From assembly GCF_000328705.1 (NCBI RefSeq), contig NC_019673.1:3720001-3784000 (forward strand): a stretch of 64,000 bases of DNA. Reading direction: 5' to 3'. This DNA is from Saccharothrix espanaensis DSM 44229. Its GTDB lineage: Bacteria; Actinomycetota; Actinomycetes; Mycobacteriales; Pseudonocardiaceae. The notes below the pieces were generated by a model. That model saw only the letters and a program-made list of their open reading frames with translations, had not been told where the DNA came from and ran no database searches. Positions 16,686-24,693 of this stretch are shown one piece after another; the stretch's first letter is position 1, and each line of letters begins with the position of its first letter. Position numbers and translations under genes: made by a program.

Positions 16686-17197
16686 GTACGCAAGAAGACA
16701 ACGACCCGCAGCGCTTTAGGTGGTTGGCCGAAGGCAACGCACGGCAAGCCCGCAAGCGCGTCTCTGCGAAGGCTGTCATCTGCGATGAGGACGGCCGGAT
16801 CCTACTGGTCAACCCGACATACAAGCAGTACTGGGATCTACCGGGCGGCATGGCAGAGGTGAACGAATCGCCGATTGCTGCAGCTGTCCGCGAGGTTGCA
16901 GAGGAGCTGGGCTTTACCGCACAGATCAGCGGCCTGTTGCTTGTGGACTGGGTCGCCGCACATGGCCCATGGGATGACCTGCTGGTGTTCATCTTCGATG
17001 GCGGGAAAGTGGGCGAGGAAGATATCCGCCGCATGTCGGTAACCGACGAGGAGCTATCCGAGTTCGCCTTCTTTCCCCTGGGAGCTGCCGAAGCACGGTT
17101 GAGGCCAGACATGTGGCTCAAGCTGTGCCGTGCTGTGGAGGCGAAGCGGGTAGGTGCTGTGTCGTACGAGGAGTTTCGTCAAAGTCAGACGGAGTGA
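16682..17197 (+). CDS. NUDIX hydrolase
   Basis: 171 residues with a complete Nudix box (GGMAEVNES...REVAEELGF, pattern GX5EX7REUXEEXGU) at about residues 58-80. It cleaves nucleoside diphosphate-linked compounds with a divalent metal. Start ATG 16682 chosen over 16673 because it gives the ATGA overlap with the XRE-TPR gene, meaning coupled translation. Substrate unknown; it may make or remove the ligand sensed by its partner regulator (inference). Confidence 0.9.
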   Translation: MSTQEDNDPQRFRWLAEGNARQARKRVSAKAVICDEDGRILLVNPTYKQYWDLPGGMAEVNESPIAAAVREVAEELGFTAQISGLLLVDWVAAHGPWDDLLVFIFDGGKVGEEDIRRMSVTDEELSEFAFFPLGAAEARLRPDMWLKLCRAVEAKRVGAVSYEEFRQSQTE

Positions 17198-17346
17198 TCA
17201 CCCTTGAACGCTGAGACCTGACAAGCTTGATGAATGGATCCAGACCGCGGTATCTCGGTTGTCGAAAGGGCTTTCATCTCTCGCGCTCGGCCGCACCTTG
17301 CTCTGGCCCACTAGGTGTCGGATTTTAGATTCTCAAGGACTTTAAA

Positions 17347-17508
17347 ATGAATCAGGCGTACCGATTTACGGTTGATGCCGACGGCCCGTTAGGAGCCCTG
17401 GAGCCCATCGCTTACCCTATCGATCTCAGTGACCTGAAGGGTGGTCTCGTGCGCACGGAAGGAAGTCTGTACAAGCTCACCAAGGCGGTTGAAGGGCTGG
17501 CACAATAA
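17347..17508 (+). CDS. small hypothetical protein, 53 aa
   Basis: An ATG preceded at nine bases by AAGGA opens a 53-codon frame (MNQAYRFTVDADGPLGALEP at the start) ending in TAA. Composition looks like protein rather than random GC-rich frame (few Arg, balanced hydrophobics). It sits in a low-GC stretch of about 430 bases after the NUDIX gene. I do not recognise it. It could be a short accessory protein of the island or chance. Confidence 0.4.
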   Translation: MNQAYRFTVDADGPLGALEPIAYPIDLSDLKGGLVRTEGSLYKLTKAVEGLAQ

Positions 17509-17629
17509 ATGCTCAGTTGGTTGCACGGCGGCCAGCTTGGAAAGTGCTGACGTGCTCGTTGCACTAACCAAGCTGCGCCTGCCTTGAGCTGTCTCCTCTG
17601 GGCTCCATCCTCTGGGGCCGGCCCGTTGC

Positions 17630-18475
17630 TCAGGCCGTGAAGCCGGCCCGGAACTCGCCCGGCGCGCCGCCGGTGCGGTGCCGGAAGTACTTGAAGAAGT
17701 TCGCCGGGTCGGGGAAGCCCAGCCGGGTGCCGATCGTCGCGGCCGGCAGGTCGGTGTGCGCGAGCAGCCGGCGGGCCTCCAGCACGATCCGGCGGTCCAG
17801 GAACTCCTTCGCGCCCATCCCCACGGCGGCCTGCGTGGCGCGGGTCAGCGTGCGCGGCGAGTAGCCCAGGTCGTGCGCGTAGTCGGCCACCTGGTGCCGG
17901 GACGCGAAATCCCGCTCGACGGCCTCCCGGAACCGGAGGAACGCGTCGTTGTACGCCGGACCCCGGGTGTTCGACGCGAGCGAGAGCCGGTGCAGCAGCG
18001 CGCCCAGCAGGTGCGCCAGGAGGGGGCCGGCGGCGGCGACGGGCGCGTGCGCCAGCGCGGCGTACTCGGTGGCCAGGTGCTCGGCGGCGGTGGCGGCGAG
18101 CAGCCGGTCCTCGGTGGTGAGCTGCCAGTGCGCCGGGCCGAACGGGCTCGCCGAGTCCGGCGGCGGGAAGTCGGGCCGGAACAGCAGCAGCGGGCCCTCC
18201 ACCCGGCCGCGCGCGGCGAACTGCTGCACCTGGCCGGGGCGCACCCAGACCACGCTGCCGGGGCGCAGCCGGTAGGGCGTGAAGTCCACGGTGTGCGTGC
18301 CGGTGCCCGCCGTGACGAGCATCAGCAGGTGGAACGCCGGCCGCTGCGGGCGGGTCAGGTCGTGCCCGTCGCTCGCCCGGGAGCGCAGCACGCCCAGGGT
18401 GAGCACCTCGATCCCCAGCTCGGTGCCCGTCGGGTTCCGATAGGACACATCGGGGATGTGTCGCTTTTTCACCAT
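17630..18475 (-). CDS. AraC-family transcriptional regulator
   Basis: 281 residues: an N-terminal cupin-like sensor domain (AFHLLMLVTAGTGTHTVDF then the segment with RPGSVVWVRPGQVQQF) and a C-terminal double HTH of AraC type ending LGFPDPANFFKYFRHRTGGAPGEFR. Divergent from an NAD(P)-binding oxidoreductase at 18580 with about 100 bases between, the usual regulator/target arrangement. ATG 18475 is preceded by GAGAGGGAC. Confidence 0.92.
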   Translation of the reverse strand: MVKKRHIPDVSYRNPTGTELGIEVLTLGVLRSRASDGHDLTRPQRPAFHLLMLVTAGTGTHTVDFTPYRLRPGSVVWVRPGQVQQFAARGRVEGPLLLFRPDFPPPDSASPFGPAHWQLTTEDRLLAATAAEHLATEYAALAHAPVAAAGPLLAHLLGALLHRLSLASNTRGPAYNDAFLRFREAVERDFASRHQVADYAHDLGYSPRTLTRATQAAVGMGAKEFLDRRIVLEARRLLAHTDLPAATIGTRLGFPDPANFFKYFRHRTGGAPGEFRAGFTA

Positions 18476-18579
18476 GACGTGTCCCTCTCCCACCTCGCGG
18501 GCCCGCCGCCGCGTGGCTTGAATATGCACTACGGGCACCACACGGCGTCCACCGTCCACTTTGGAGATGCAGCGCAGTC

Positions 18580-19227
18580 ATGGCACACATCGCACTCATC
18601 GGCGCCACCGGCACCATCGGCTCGCGGATCCTCGACGAGGCACTGCGCCGCGGCCACACCGTCACCGCGGTCGTCCGCGACCCGGCCAAGCTCGACCGCA
18701 CCGCCGCCGCCCTCACCGTCGAGACCGGCGACGTCCTGGACACCGCGGCCCTGCCCAAGCTGCTGGCCGGGCACGACGTGGTGGTCAGCGCGGTCGGCGG
18801 CGGCGACGGCCCCGGCCACCAGGCCACCATCGCACCTGCGGCGAAGTCGCTGGTCGAGGCGCTGCGCGCGGTCGACGGCGGGCCGCGGCTGATCGTCGTC
18901 AACGGCGCGGGCAGCCTGCGCGCCGCCGACGGCACGCAGGTGTGGGACAAGCCCGGCCTGCCGGACTGGCTGCTGCAGATCATGCACGCGCACGGCGACG
19001 CCCTGGACTACCTGCGCGGCGTGACGGACGTGAACTGGACCGCGTTGAGCCCGGCCGCCACCATCGAGGCCGGCGAGCGCACCGGCCAGTACCGGACCGG
19101 CGAGGACGACCTGGTCAGCGACGCCGAGGGCGTGAGCTGGGTGAGCGCCGAGGACTACGCCGTCGCCCTGGTCGACGAGATCGAGCAGCCGAAGTACGAG
19201 GGCCGCCGGTTCACGGTCGCGCGCTGA
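18580..19227 (+). CDS. NAD(P)H-binding oxidoreductase (NmrA/atypical SDR)
   Basis: 215 residues. The N-terminal GATGTIG dinucleotide-binding motif and the later VVNGAGSLRAADG segment are typical of the atypical SDR group annotated NAD(P)H-binding protein or NmrA-like. Lacks a clear YxxxK pair. Divergent from the AraC regulator, so likely its target. It may act as an NADPH-dependent reductase or redox sensor. Its stop codon lies inside the first unit of a 27-bp tandem repeat. Confidence 0.88.
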   Translation: MAHIALIGATGTIGSRILDEALRRGHTVTAVVRDPAKLDRTAAALTVETGDVLDTAALPKLLAGHDVVVSAVGGGDGPGHQATIAPAAKSLVEALRAVDGGPRLIVVNGAGSLRAADGTQVWDKPGLPDWLLQIMHAHGDALDYLRGVTDVNWTALSPAATIEAGERTGQYRTGEDDLVSDAEGVSWVSAEDYAVALVDEIEQPKYEGRRFTVAR

Positions 19228-19332
19228 GCGGGCAATCGGACAACTGCCCGTTGAGCGGGCAATCGGACAACTGCCCGCTGCGCTGGCAATCAGACAACTG
19301 CGCGTTGAGCCAGCGATTGGACAACAGCCTGC
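19225..19332. repeat. 27-bp tandem repeat, four units
   Basis: Units at 19225-19251, 19252-19278, 19279-19305 and 19306-19332, the first two nearly identical and the last two diverged. The core GGGCAATCGGACAACTGCCC in units 1 and 2 is an inverted repeat (CGGGCA/TGCCCG arms), so the RNA can form successive small hairpins. It begins at the TGA stop of the oxidoreductase gene. A terminator-like array or repeat-expansion site is possible. Confidence 0.85.
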
Positions 19333-19442
19333 TGAAGTCGGGCCTGGCCGCTGTTCGGTAACGACCCTCCTCGGTGAACCGGACATCGGGGAGGATGCGC
19401 CCGTTGTGCCGCAGCGTCGCGGCCTGACGGGAGGGGTGGCCC

Positions 19443-20318
19443 ATGGGCACCGCGTTGACGAGTGTCGGTCTGCCGATCGCGCTGGCGATCGTGATGTTCG
19501 GGTTGGGCCTGTCGCTGACCGTCGCGGACTTCGCGCGGGTGGTGCGGGAGCCCAAGGCCGTCGCGGTCGCCCTGGCCACCCAGCTCCTGCTGCTGCCGCT
19601 GGTCTGCTTCGGGCTGGTCACCGCGTTCGGGTTGGACCCGGTGCTCGCGGTGGGCATGGTGCTGCTCGCGGCGTCGCCCGGCGGCACCACGGCGAACCTG
19701 TTCAGCCACCTGTTCCGCGGTGACGTGGCGCTCAACATCACGCTCACCGCGGTGAACTCGGTGCTCGCGGTGCTCACCCTGCCGGTGGTGGTCACCCTCG
19801 CGCTCGACCACTTCCGGCCGGCCATCGGCGACGGCTCGGTGGGGCTGGAGCTCGGCAAGGTCGTCCAGGTCTTCGCGATCGTGCTGGTGCCGGTGGTGCT
19901 GGGGATGCTGGTGCGGCGCTGGTCGGCGGAGTTCGCCGACCGCGCGGACCGGCCGGTGCGGATCGTCTCGGCGGTGGTGCTGGTGGCGGTGATCGCGGGC
20001 GCGCTGCTGGCCGAGCGGGAGAACCTGGGCACCTACCTGGCCGACGTCGGCGTGGTCGCGGCGCTGTTCTGCGCGTGCAGCCTGGCCGCCGGGTACGTGC
20101 TGCCCCGGTTGTTCCGGGTGGACCGGCAGCAGGCGGTGGCGTCGGCGTTCGAGGTCGGCATCCACAACAGCACGCTGGCCATCGCCATCGCGGTCACTGT
20201 GATGGGCAGCGAGCGGCTCGCCGTCCCGGCCGCGGTCTACGGCGTGATCATGTTCCCGATCGCGGCGCTGGCGGGCTACCTGCTGACCCGCGCGCCGGCG
20301 GCGCGGCCCGCAGCCTGA
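19443..20318 (+). CDS. bile acid:sodium symporter family (BASS) transporter
   Basis: 291 residues, about nine to ten membrane helices. Family hallmarks: ASPGGTTANLFSHLFRGDVA and the crossover motif GIHNSTLAIAIAV. BASS proteins move organic anions (bile acids, pantoate, 2-keto acids) with sodium; substrate here unknown. It is convergent with and overlaps the C-terminus of the 20248-21168 gene by 71 bases. Confidence 0.92.
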   Translation: MGTALTSVGLPIALAIVMFGLGLSLTVADFARVVREPKAVAVALATQLLLLPLVCFGLVTAFGLDPVLAVGMVLLAASPGGTTANLFSHLFRGDVALNITLTAVNSVLAVLTLPVVVTLALDHFRPAIGDGSVGLELGKVVQVFAIVLVPVVLGMLVRRWSAEFADRADRPVRIVSAVVLVAVIAGALLAERENLGTYLADVGVVAALFCACSLAAGYVLPRLFRVDRQQAVASAFEVGIHNSTLAIAIAVTVMGSERLAVPAAVYGVIMFPIAALAGYLLTRAPAARPAA

Positions 20319-21168
20319 TCCGGCGGCCCAACCGGGCCGCCACCACCCCGCACAGCCCGGCGAACACGGCCGGCACGACCACGTAGAGCTGGTGGCAGCC
20401 GATCGCCCAGTCGTGCCGGACCAGCCGCCACAGCGCGAAACCCAGCCGCCACAGCGCGAACGCGACCAGCAGCGCGCCGAGCACCTGGATGATCTCGCCG
20501 AGCCGCCTGCGCCGGGCCAGGGCCGGATCGGCGGCCAGCGTCTCTTCATACGCGGTCAGCCGCCGGCGCACCGGGCCGAGCCCCCGGCTGAGCCTGCTGC
20601 GGCACAGCGGGTGGAAGGTGGGCGTCCAGTCCTCGGCGAAGGAGACCACGCCGCGCACGCCGTCGTGCTCCGGTTGCGGCGCGACGACGGCCAGCAGGCG
20701 TTGCGGCGCGACGGTGTGCCGAGCGCGGGTGAACTCCCGGCTGTCACCGCCGTCGAGACCGACCACGACGAGCCGGGCGCGGGCGAGCAGTTCCGGCGCG
20801 GGTTCCCCGGCCACCACCCGGCCGAACCCGCGCAGGCCCGCCCGCAGCCGGACCTCCGCGCGGCCGGTGGTGACCGGGCCGGGCGTCAGCGGGGCCGGCG
20901 GGCCGCCGGGCAGGTAGAGCACGAACGGCTCGTCCGGCGCGGGGGCGGTCGGGGTGAGGTGTTCCTCGCCACGCGCACGGGTCCGTGCGCCGCGGTGGGC
21001 CAGCGCCGCGCCGACCGGCAACAGCGCGAGCGCCGCCAAGTGCCACCAGGCGAAGCCGCCGGAACCGACCGGCCACCCCAGACCCAGTGGCGAAGCCAGT
21101 CCCAGCAACGAGATCGTCCACCCGACGGCGACCAGCGCCGATCCGGGTGGACGTGCCGTGCCGTCCAT
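20248..21168 (-). CDS. hypothetical membrane protein, 306 aa
   Basis: Not recognised. Two N-terminal hydrophobic segments (about residues 10-60), a soluble region of about 160 residues beginning FVLYLPGGPPAPLTPG, and two C-terminal hydrophobic segments (IIQVLGALLVAFALW and LYVVVPAVFAGLCGVV). The tail is Arg/Pro-rich and overlaps the convergent transporter gene, so the functional end may be earlier. No catalytic motif seen. Single-gene transcription unit. Confidence 0.7.
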   Translation of the reverse strand: MDGTARPPGSALVAVGWTISLLGLASPLGLGWPVGSGGFAWWHLAALALLPVGAALAHRGARTRARGEEHLTPTAPAPDEPFVLYLPGGPPAPLTPGPVTTGRAEVRLRAGLRGFGRVVAGEPAPELLARARLVVVGLDGGDSREFTRARHTVAPQRLLAVVAPQPEHDGVRGVVSFAEDWTPTFHPLCRSRLSRGLGPVRRRLTAYEETLAADPALARRRRLGEIIQVLGALLVAFALWRLGFALWRLVRHDWAIGCHQLYVVVPAVFAGLCGVVAARLGRRIRLRAAPPARGSAGSPPAPRSGT

Positions 21169-21338
21169 ACCGCCCCCCGCGCCCGCGTGCGTTCGGGCTC
21201 ACCGTAGGGCCGGCGGGCGGAGCAACGCGCGGTATCCGCTCGGGTGCAAGCGGAATTGCTCCGACCCAGTGAAGACGAAAGATGCGGGTCGGCCGTCGCG
21301 GTGGCAGATTTGCGGTCAGCAGAGGGAAGGGATTCCAG

Positions 21339-22184
21339 GTGACGAAGTCGGTCGCGGTGCTGGGCACCGGGATGATGGGTGCGGGGATGGCGCGCAGCCT
21401 GCTGCGGGCGGGGCTGTCGGTGGCGGTGTGGAACCGCAGTGCGGACAAGGCCCGGCCGCTGGCGGAGGACGGCGCGGTGGTGGCCGCCGACCCGGCGTCG
21501 GCGGTCGAGGGCGCGGACGTGGTGCTGACCGTCCTGTTCGACGCGGACTCGACGGCCGAGGTGGTCGGCGGGCTCGACCTCGGCGAGGACGTGGTGTGGG
21601 TGCAGAGCGGCACGGTCGGGCTGATCGGCGCGCAGCGCCTCGCCGGGCTCGCCGGCGGGGCCGGGTACGTCGACGCCCCCGTGCTCGGCACCCGCAAGCC
21701 CGCCGAGGACGGCAAGCTGACCGTGCTGGCGGCCGGTCCGACCGCGCTGCGCGACCGGGTGGCCCCGGTGTTCGACGCGATCGGCGCGCGCACGGTGTGG
21801 GCGGGGGAGAAGCCCGGCGACGGCCAGCGGCTCAAGCTGGCGGCCAACTCGTGGGTGCTGTCGATCACCGCCGCCACCGCGCAGGCGGTCGCGCTCAGCC
21901 GCGGGCTGGGACTGGAGCCGGAGGCGTTCCTGGACGCCATCGCGGGCGGCGCGGCGGACAGCGCGTACGCCCAGGCGAAGGGCCGGGCGATGATCGCGGG
22001 CGACTTCGCGCCGTCGTTCGGCATCGACGGCGCGGTGAAGGACGCGGAGCTGATCCTCGACGCGATGCGCGAGGCGGGCACCGAGGACCGGGTCATGCGC
22101 GCGCTGCACGAGCAGTACCGGGTGGCCGCCGACCACGGCGGGACCGAGGACATGGCGGCCGTGGTCCGGGCCTTCGGGACCTGA
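21339..22184 (+). CDS. NAD(P)-dependent beta-hydroxyacid dehydrogenase family (3-HIBADH-like)
   Basis: 281 residues. N-terminal dinucleotide-binding motif VAVLGTGMMGAGMA; catalytic-lysine region KLAANSW with the K-x3-N spacing of the 3-hydroxyisobutyrate/6-phosphogluconate dehydrogenase family; C-terminal all-helical domain. Start GTG 21339 has a clear AGGGAAGGGA upstream. The substrate could be 3-hydroxyisobutyrate, glyoxylate-type acids or imines (imine reductases share the fold). The SSAR-like substrate motif is not clear, so specificity is open. Confidence 0.88.
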   Translation: MTKSVAVLGTGMMGAGMARSLLRAGLSVAVWNRSADKARPLAEDGAVVAADPASAVEGADVVLTVLFDADSTAEVVGGLDLGEDVVWVQSGTVGLIGAQRLAGLAGGAGYVDAPVLGTRKPAEDGKLTVLAAGPTALRDRVAPVFDAIGARTVWAGEKPGDGQRLKLAANSWVLSITAATAQAVALSRGLGLEPEAFLDAIAGGAADSAYAQAKGRAMIAGDFAPSFGIDGAVKDAELILDAMREAGTEDRVMRALHEQYRVAADHGGTEDMAAVVRAFGT

Positions 22185-22218
22185 TCCGGTGCGGCGGGCG
22201 GTCGTCCACCCTTCGCGC

Positions 22219-22348
22219 GTGACGAAGATCGACGACCGCTCGTTCCCGCCGGCGCCGGCCGACCAGCCGGGTCGACATCATCGCCTACGCCCGCCGCGAG
22301 TTCCCGGACTTCGCCGACCGGATCACCGCCCTGATCCGCGAACCCTGA
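22219..22348 (+). pseudogene. possible remnant of a small gene (frameshifted)
   Basis: A GTG-started frame (VTKIDDRSFPPAPADQ) breaks after about 17 codons. In a shifted frame the DNA continues with protein-like sequence, VDIIAYARREFPDFADRI, to a TGA at 22346. Total length is not a multiple of three. It looks like a roughly 43-residue coding unit with one indel. Weak, because it is short. Confidence 0.3.
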
Positions 22349-22375
22349 CCTTGCGGCTACCCCTTCGCTCCGCTG

Positions 22376-23395
22376 TCAAGGCACCAGCACGACCTTGCCG
22401 GTGACCGTGCCGGACTCGGCGAGCCGGACGGCCCGCGCGACCTCCGCCAGCGGAATGCGCGCGGCGACCTGCGCGGTGAGCTTCCCCTGTGCCAGCAAGG
22501 CGAACACCGAGCCCAGGTCGTCGGCGAGCCGGGCCTGGAACGCGGCGCGACGACGCTTGCCCGCCCAGATGTTGTAGAACGCGGCGCGGTGCCCGTTGGG
22601 CAGGGCGTTCCACCACAGCAGCCGGGCGAACAGCCGCAGCACCGGCAGCCGTGACGATCCTTGGTCGTTCTTGGTGGAGGCGGTGCCGTACGAGACGAGC
22701 GTGCCGCGCGGCGCGAGCAGCCGGTAGGAGTCGACGATCCCGGGTCCGCCGACGTGGTCGAACACGGCGTCCACGCCGCCCGGCGCGAGGTCGCGGACCC
22801 GGCGGGGGAGGTCGGGGTCGCGGTAGTCGACCGGGGCCGCGCCGAGCGCGCGCACGGCGTCGTGGTTGCGCGGCGAGGCGGTGCCGATCACGGTCGCACC
22901 GGCGAGCCGGGCGAGTTGCACGAGCGTGGAACCGACGCCGCCGTTGGCCCCGTGCACCAGCACGGTCTGCCCGGCCCGGACCCGGGCGACGCGGTGCAAC
23001 ATCTGCCACGCGGTGATCCCGTTGACCACGAACGACTCGGCCTCGGCCGGGTCGACGCCGGCCGGCACCGGCACCAGGTCGGCGGCGGGCAGCAGCACGT
23101 GGTCGGCCCAGCCGCCGATCTTGGTCAGCGCGGCGAACCGCCGGCCGACGAGGTCCGCCGGCACCCCCGGCCCGACCTCGGCGACCGTGCCGACGAGGTC
23201 GTAGCCCGGCACGAACGGGAACGCCGGCTGGTCGTAGTACTTGGCCCGGCGCATCTGCTGCTCGGCGAACGACACCCCGCCCGCCTCGACCCGCACGACG
23301 ACCTGACCGGCGGCGGGGGAAGGCAGGTCGCGGTGCCGCAGGCGCAGGCCCTCGGGCTCGACGACCCCCGGCAGGACGACTTCAAGTGCCTGCAT
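22376..23395 (-). CDS. quinone oxidoreductase-like zinc-free MDR
   Basis: 339 residues. Opens MQALEVVLPGVVEPEGLRLR, has GYDLVGTVAEVG in place of zinc-binding GHE, and an NADPH-binding motif HGANGGVGSTLVQLA; no structural-zinc cysteines. NADPH-dependent reduction of quinones or enones is the family role. Downstream of the DoxX-like gene on the same strand with an elaborate inverted repeat in the 80-base gap. Confidence 0.92.
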   Translation of the reverse strand: MQALEVVLPGVVEPEGLRLRHRDLPSPAAGQVVVRVEAGGVSFAEQQMRRAKYYDQPAFPFVPGYDLVGTVAEVGPGVPADLVGRRFAALTKIGGWADHVLLPAADLVPVPAGVDPAEAESFVVNGITAWQMLHRVARVRAGQTVLVHGANGGVGSTLVQLARLAGATVIGTASPRNHDAVRALGAAPVDYRDPDLPRRVRDLAPGGVDAVFDHVGGPGIVDSYRLLAPRGTLVSYGTASTKNDQGSSRLPVLRLFARLLWWNALPNGHRAAFYNIWAGKRRRAAFQARLADDLGSVFALLAQGKLTAQVAARIPLAEVARAVRLAESGTVTGKVVLVP

Positions 23396-23422
23396 GACGC
23401 TCCTCCAAGTGTGTGGTCAGTC

Positions 23423-23478
23423 AATCACTCTTCTGGTCAGTGAGGATAGCGAGGCACTGGCCAGTAGTAAGAGTGATT
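23423..23478. promoter_or_regulatory. interrupted long inverted repeat upstream of the oxidoreductase gene
   Basis: Outer arms AATCACTCTT (23423-23432) and AAGAGTGATT (23469-23478) pair perfectly. Just inside, CTGGTCAGTG and CACTGGCCAG pair 9 of 10, with a four-base bulge and a 12-base loop. AT-richer than its surroundings and touching the DoxX-like stop codon. It could be an operator for a TetR-type repressor or a processing/termination hairpin between the two genes. A nearby copy of TGGTCAGT strengthens the operator reading. Confidence 0.65.
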
Positions 23479-23959
23479 AAACACTCACACTCGCAGCGCG
23501 GTCAAGCTTCGTCGCGGACTTCCGGTGGCCGACGACGACCGCGACGGTTGCCGCGAGGAACACCAACTGCATGATCGTGCGAGGCAGGAGCTGGTCGCCG
23601 AACGAGCGGGAGAGGCCCTGCGAGGCGGCGTAGACGTTCGCCGGGAACATCCCGACGAGCATCACCGTCAGCCCGATCGCCGACCAGCGAGCGGTGCGGT
23701 GCCACAGCAGTCCGGCCGCGCCCGTCAGTTCGAGCACGCCGGTCACGGTGACCAGCAGCTCGGGCGCGGGCAGTGCGGGCGGCACCATCGCGACGAGTTC
23801 CGCGCGCAGTCCCACGAAGTGCGCGATGCCGGTCGCGGTGAACATGCCGGCCAGGCCCATCCGCACCGCGAACGGCCACGGCGGGATCCGGGTGAGGCCG
23901 AGGGCGCGCGCGGCGAGCAGGGCGAGCGTGACGGTGACGAGGATGATCAGCGGTTCCAT
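23477..23959 (-). CDS. DoxX-family membrane protein
   Basis: 160 residues, four predicted membrane helices; the segment FTATGIAHFVGLRAELVAMVPP and ELTGAAGLLW are typical of DoxX-like proteins. The function of the family is poorly defined (membrane redox or quinone-linked stress). Divergent from the TetR gene at 24091 with a shared operator, and upstream of a quinone oxidoreductase, so a redox-stress unit under TetR control is likely. Confidence 0.85.
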   Translation of the reverse strand: MEPLIILVTVTLALLAARALGLTRIPPWPFAVRMGLAGMFTATGIAHFVGLRAELVAMVPPALPAPELLVTVTGVLELTGAAGLLWHRTARWSAIGLTVMLVGMFPANVYAASQGLSRSFGDQLLPRTIMQLVFLAATVAVVVGHRKSATKLDRAASVSV

Positions 23960-23982
23960 GGTCGACTCCCGGGCAATGTGCG

Positions 23983-24071
23983 CTGGACACTGAAACTGGA
24001 CACTGAGCACTGGACACTGAAACTAGACACTGACAAGATGCGCTCGCACGGCGAACTTGTCAATGTCTAGA
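23983..24071. promoter_or_regulatory. TetR operator and divergent promoters
   Basis: Four successive copies of a CTGGACACTGA-like element (23983-24033, 13-14 bp period) lead into an inverted repeat: CTAGACACTGACAAG (24023-24037) and CTTGTCAATGTCTAG (24056-24070), 14 of 15 positions matching. The right arm supplies TTGTCA (24057-24062) as a -35 box; 16 bases on is TAGGCT (24079-24084), a -10 box placed so that transcription would start at the GTG of the TetR gene. Confidence 0.8.
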
Positions 24072-24090
24072 TCCGGGCTAGGCTGACGGT

Positions 24091-24660
24091 GTGACCACTG
24101 AACGCCCGTACCACCACGGCGACCTGCGCCGGGCCGTGCTCGCCGCCGCCGTGGACGTGATCACCGAGCACGGCACGTCCGGCGTGGGGCTGCGCGACCT
24201 GGCGCGCCGGGTGGGTGTCTCGCACGCCGGCCCCGTGCACCACTTCCGGGACAAGGCGGGCCTGCTCACCGCGCTGGCCGCCGAGGGGTTCGACCTGCTG
24301 GCCGACGCGCTGGCGACGACCCGGGACGGGGGAGGGGACTTCGTGGACGTGGGCGCGTCGTACGTGCGGTTCGCGGTGGAGAACCGCGCGCACTTCGAGG
24401 TGATGTTCCGCCCCGACCTGTACCACCCGGACGACCCAGCGGTGGCCGGCCCGCGGCAACGGGCGTACGCCCTGCTCCACGGCGGGGTCACCGACGAGGA
24501 CGACCCGAAGCCGGCGGCGGTCGCGGCGTGGTCGATCGTGCACGGCTTCGCGACCCTCTGGAACACCGGCGCCCTACCCCGCGACCCGTCCGACGACCCC
24601 CAGGCCCTGGGCCGCTCGGTCGCCGCGTTCCTGTTCCGCGACAACGGAAAAGGCGGGTGA
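24091..24660 (+). CDS. TetR-family regulator
   Basis: 189 residues. N-terminal HTH with the family opening YHHGDLRRAVLAAAVDVI and recognition helix VGVSHAGPVHHFRDK; C-terminal ligand-binding helices. Starts with GTG 24091 without a ribosome-binding site; the promoter elements 7 bases upstream point to a leaderless mRNA. Divergent from the DoxX-like gene and probably represses both itself and that gene through the operator between them. Confidence 0.93.
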   Translation: MTTERPYHHGDLRRAVLAAAVDVITEHGTSGVGLRDLARRVGVSHAGPVHHFRDKAGLLTALAAEGFDLLADALATTRDGGGDFVDVGASYVRFAVENRAHFEVMFRPDLYHPDDPAVAGPRQRAYALLHGGVTDEDDPKPAAVAAWSIVHGFATLWNTGALPRDPSDDPQALGRSVAAFLFRDNGKGG

Positions 24661-24693
24661 CAAGCCCACCGGCCGGCTGCTTCACTGCCGAGC

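Noticed and set aside
19225-19332. CRISPR array
   Set aside because: Units are directly contiguous with no unique spacers and no cas genes nearby.
22189-22404. 71-codon plus-strand frame after the dehydrogenase
   Set aside because: Arg/Pro-rich tail and no RBS; the protein-like part is in another frame and is reported as a possible remnant.
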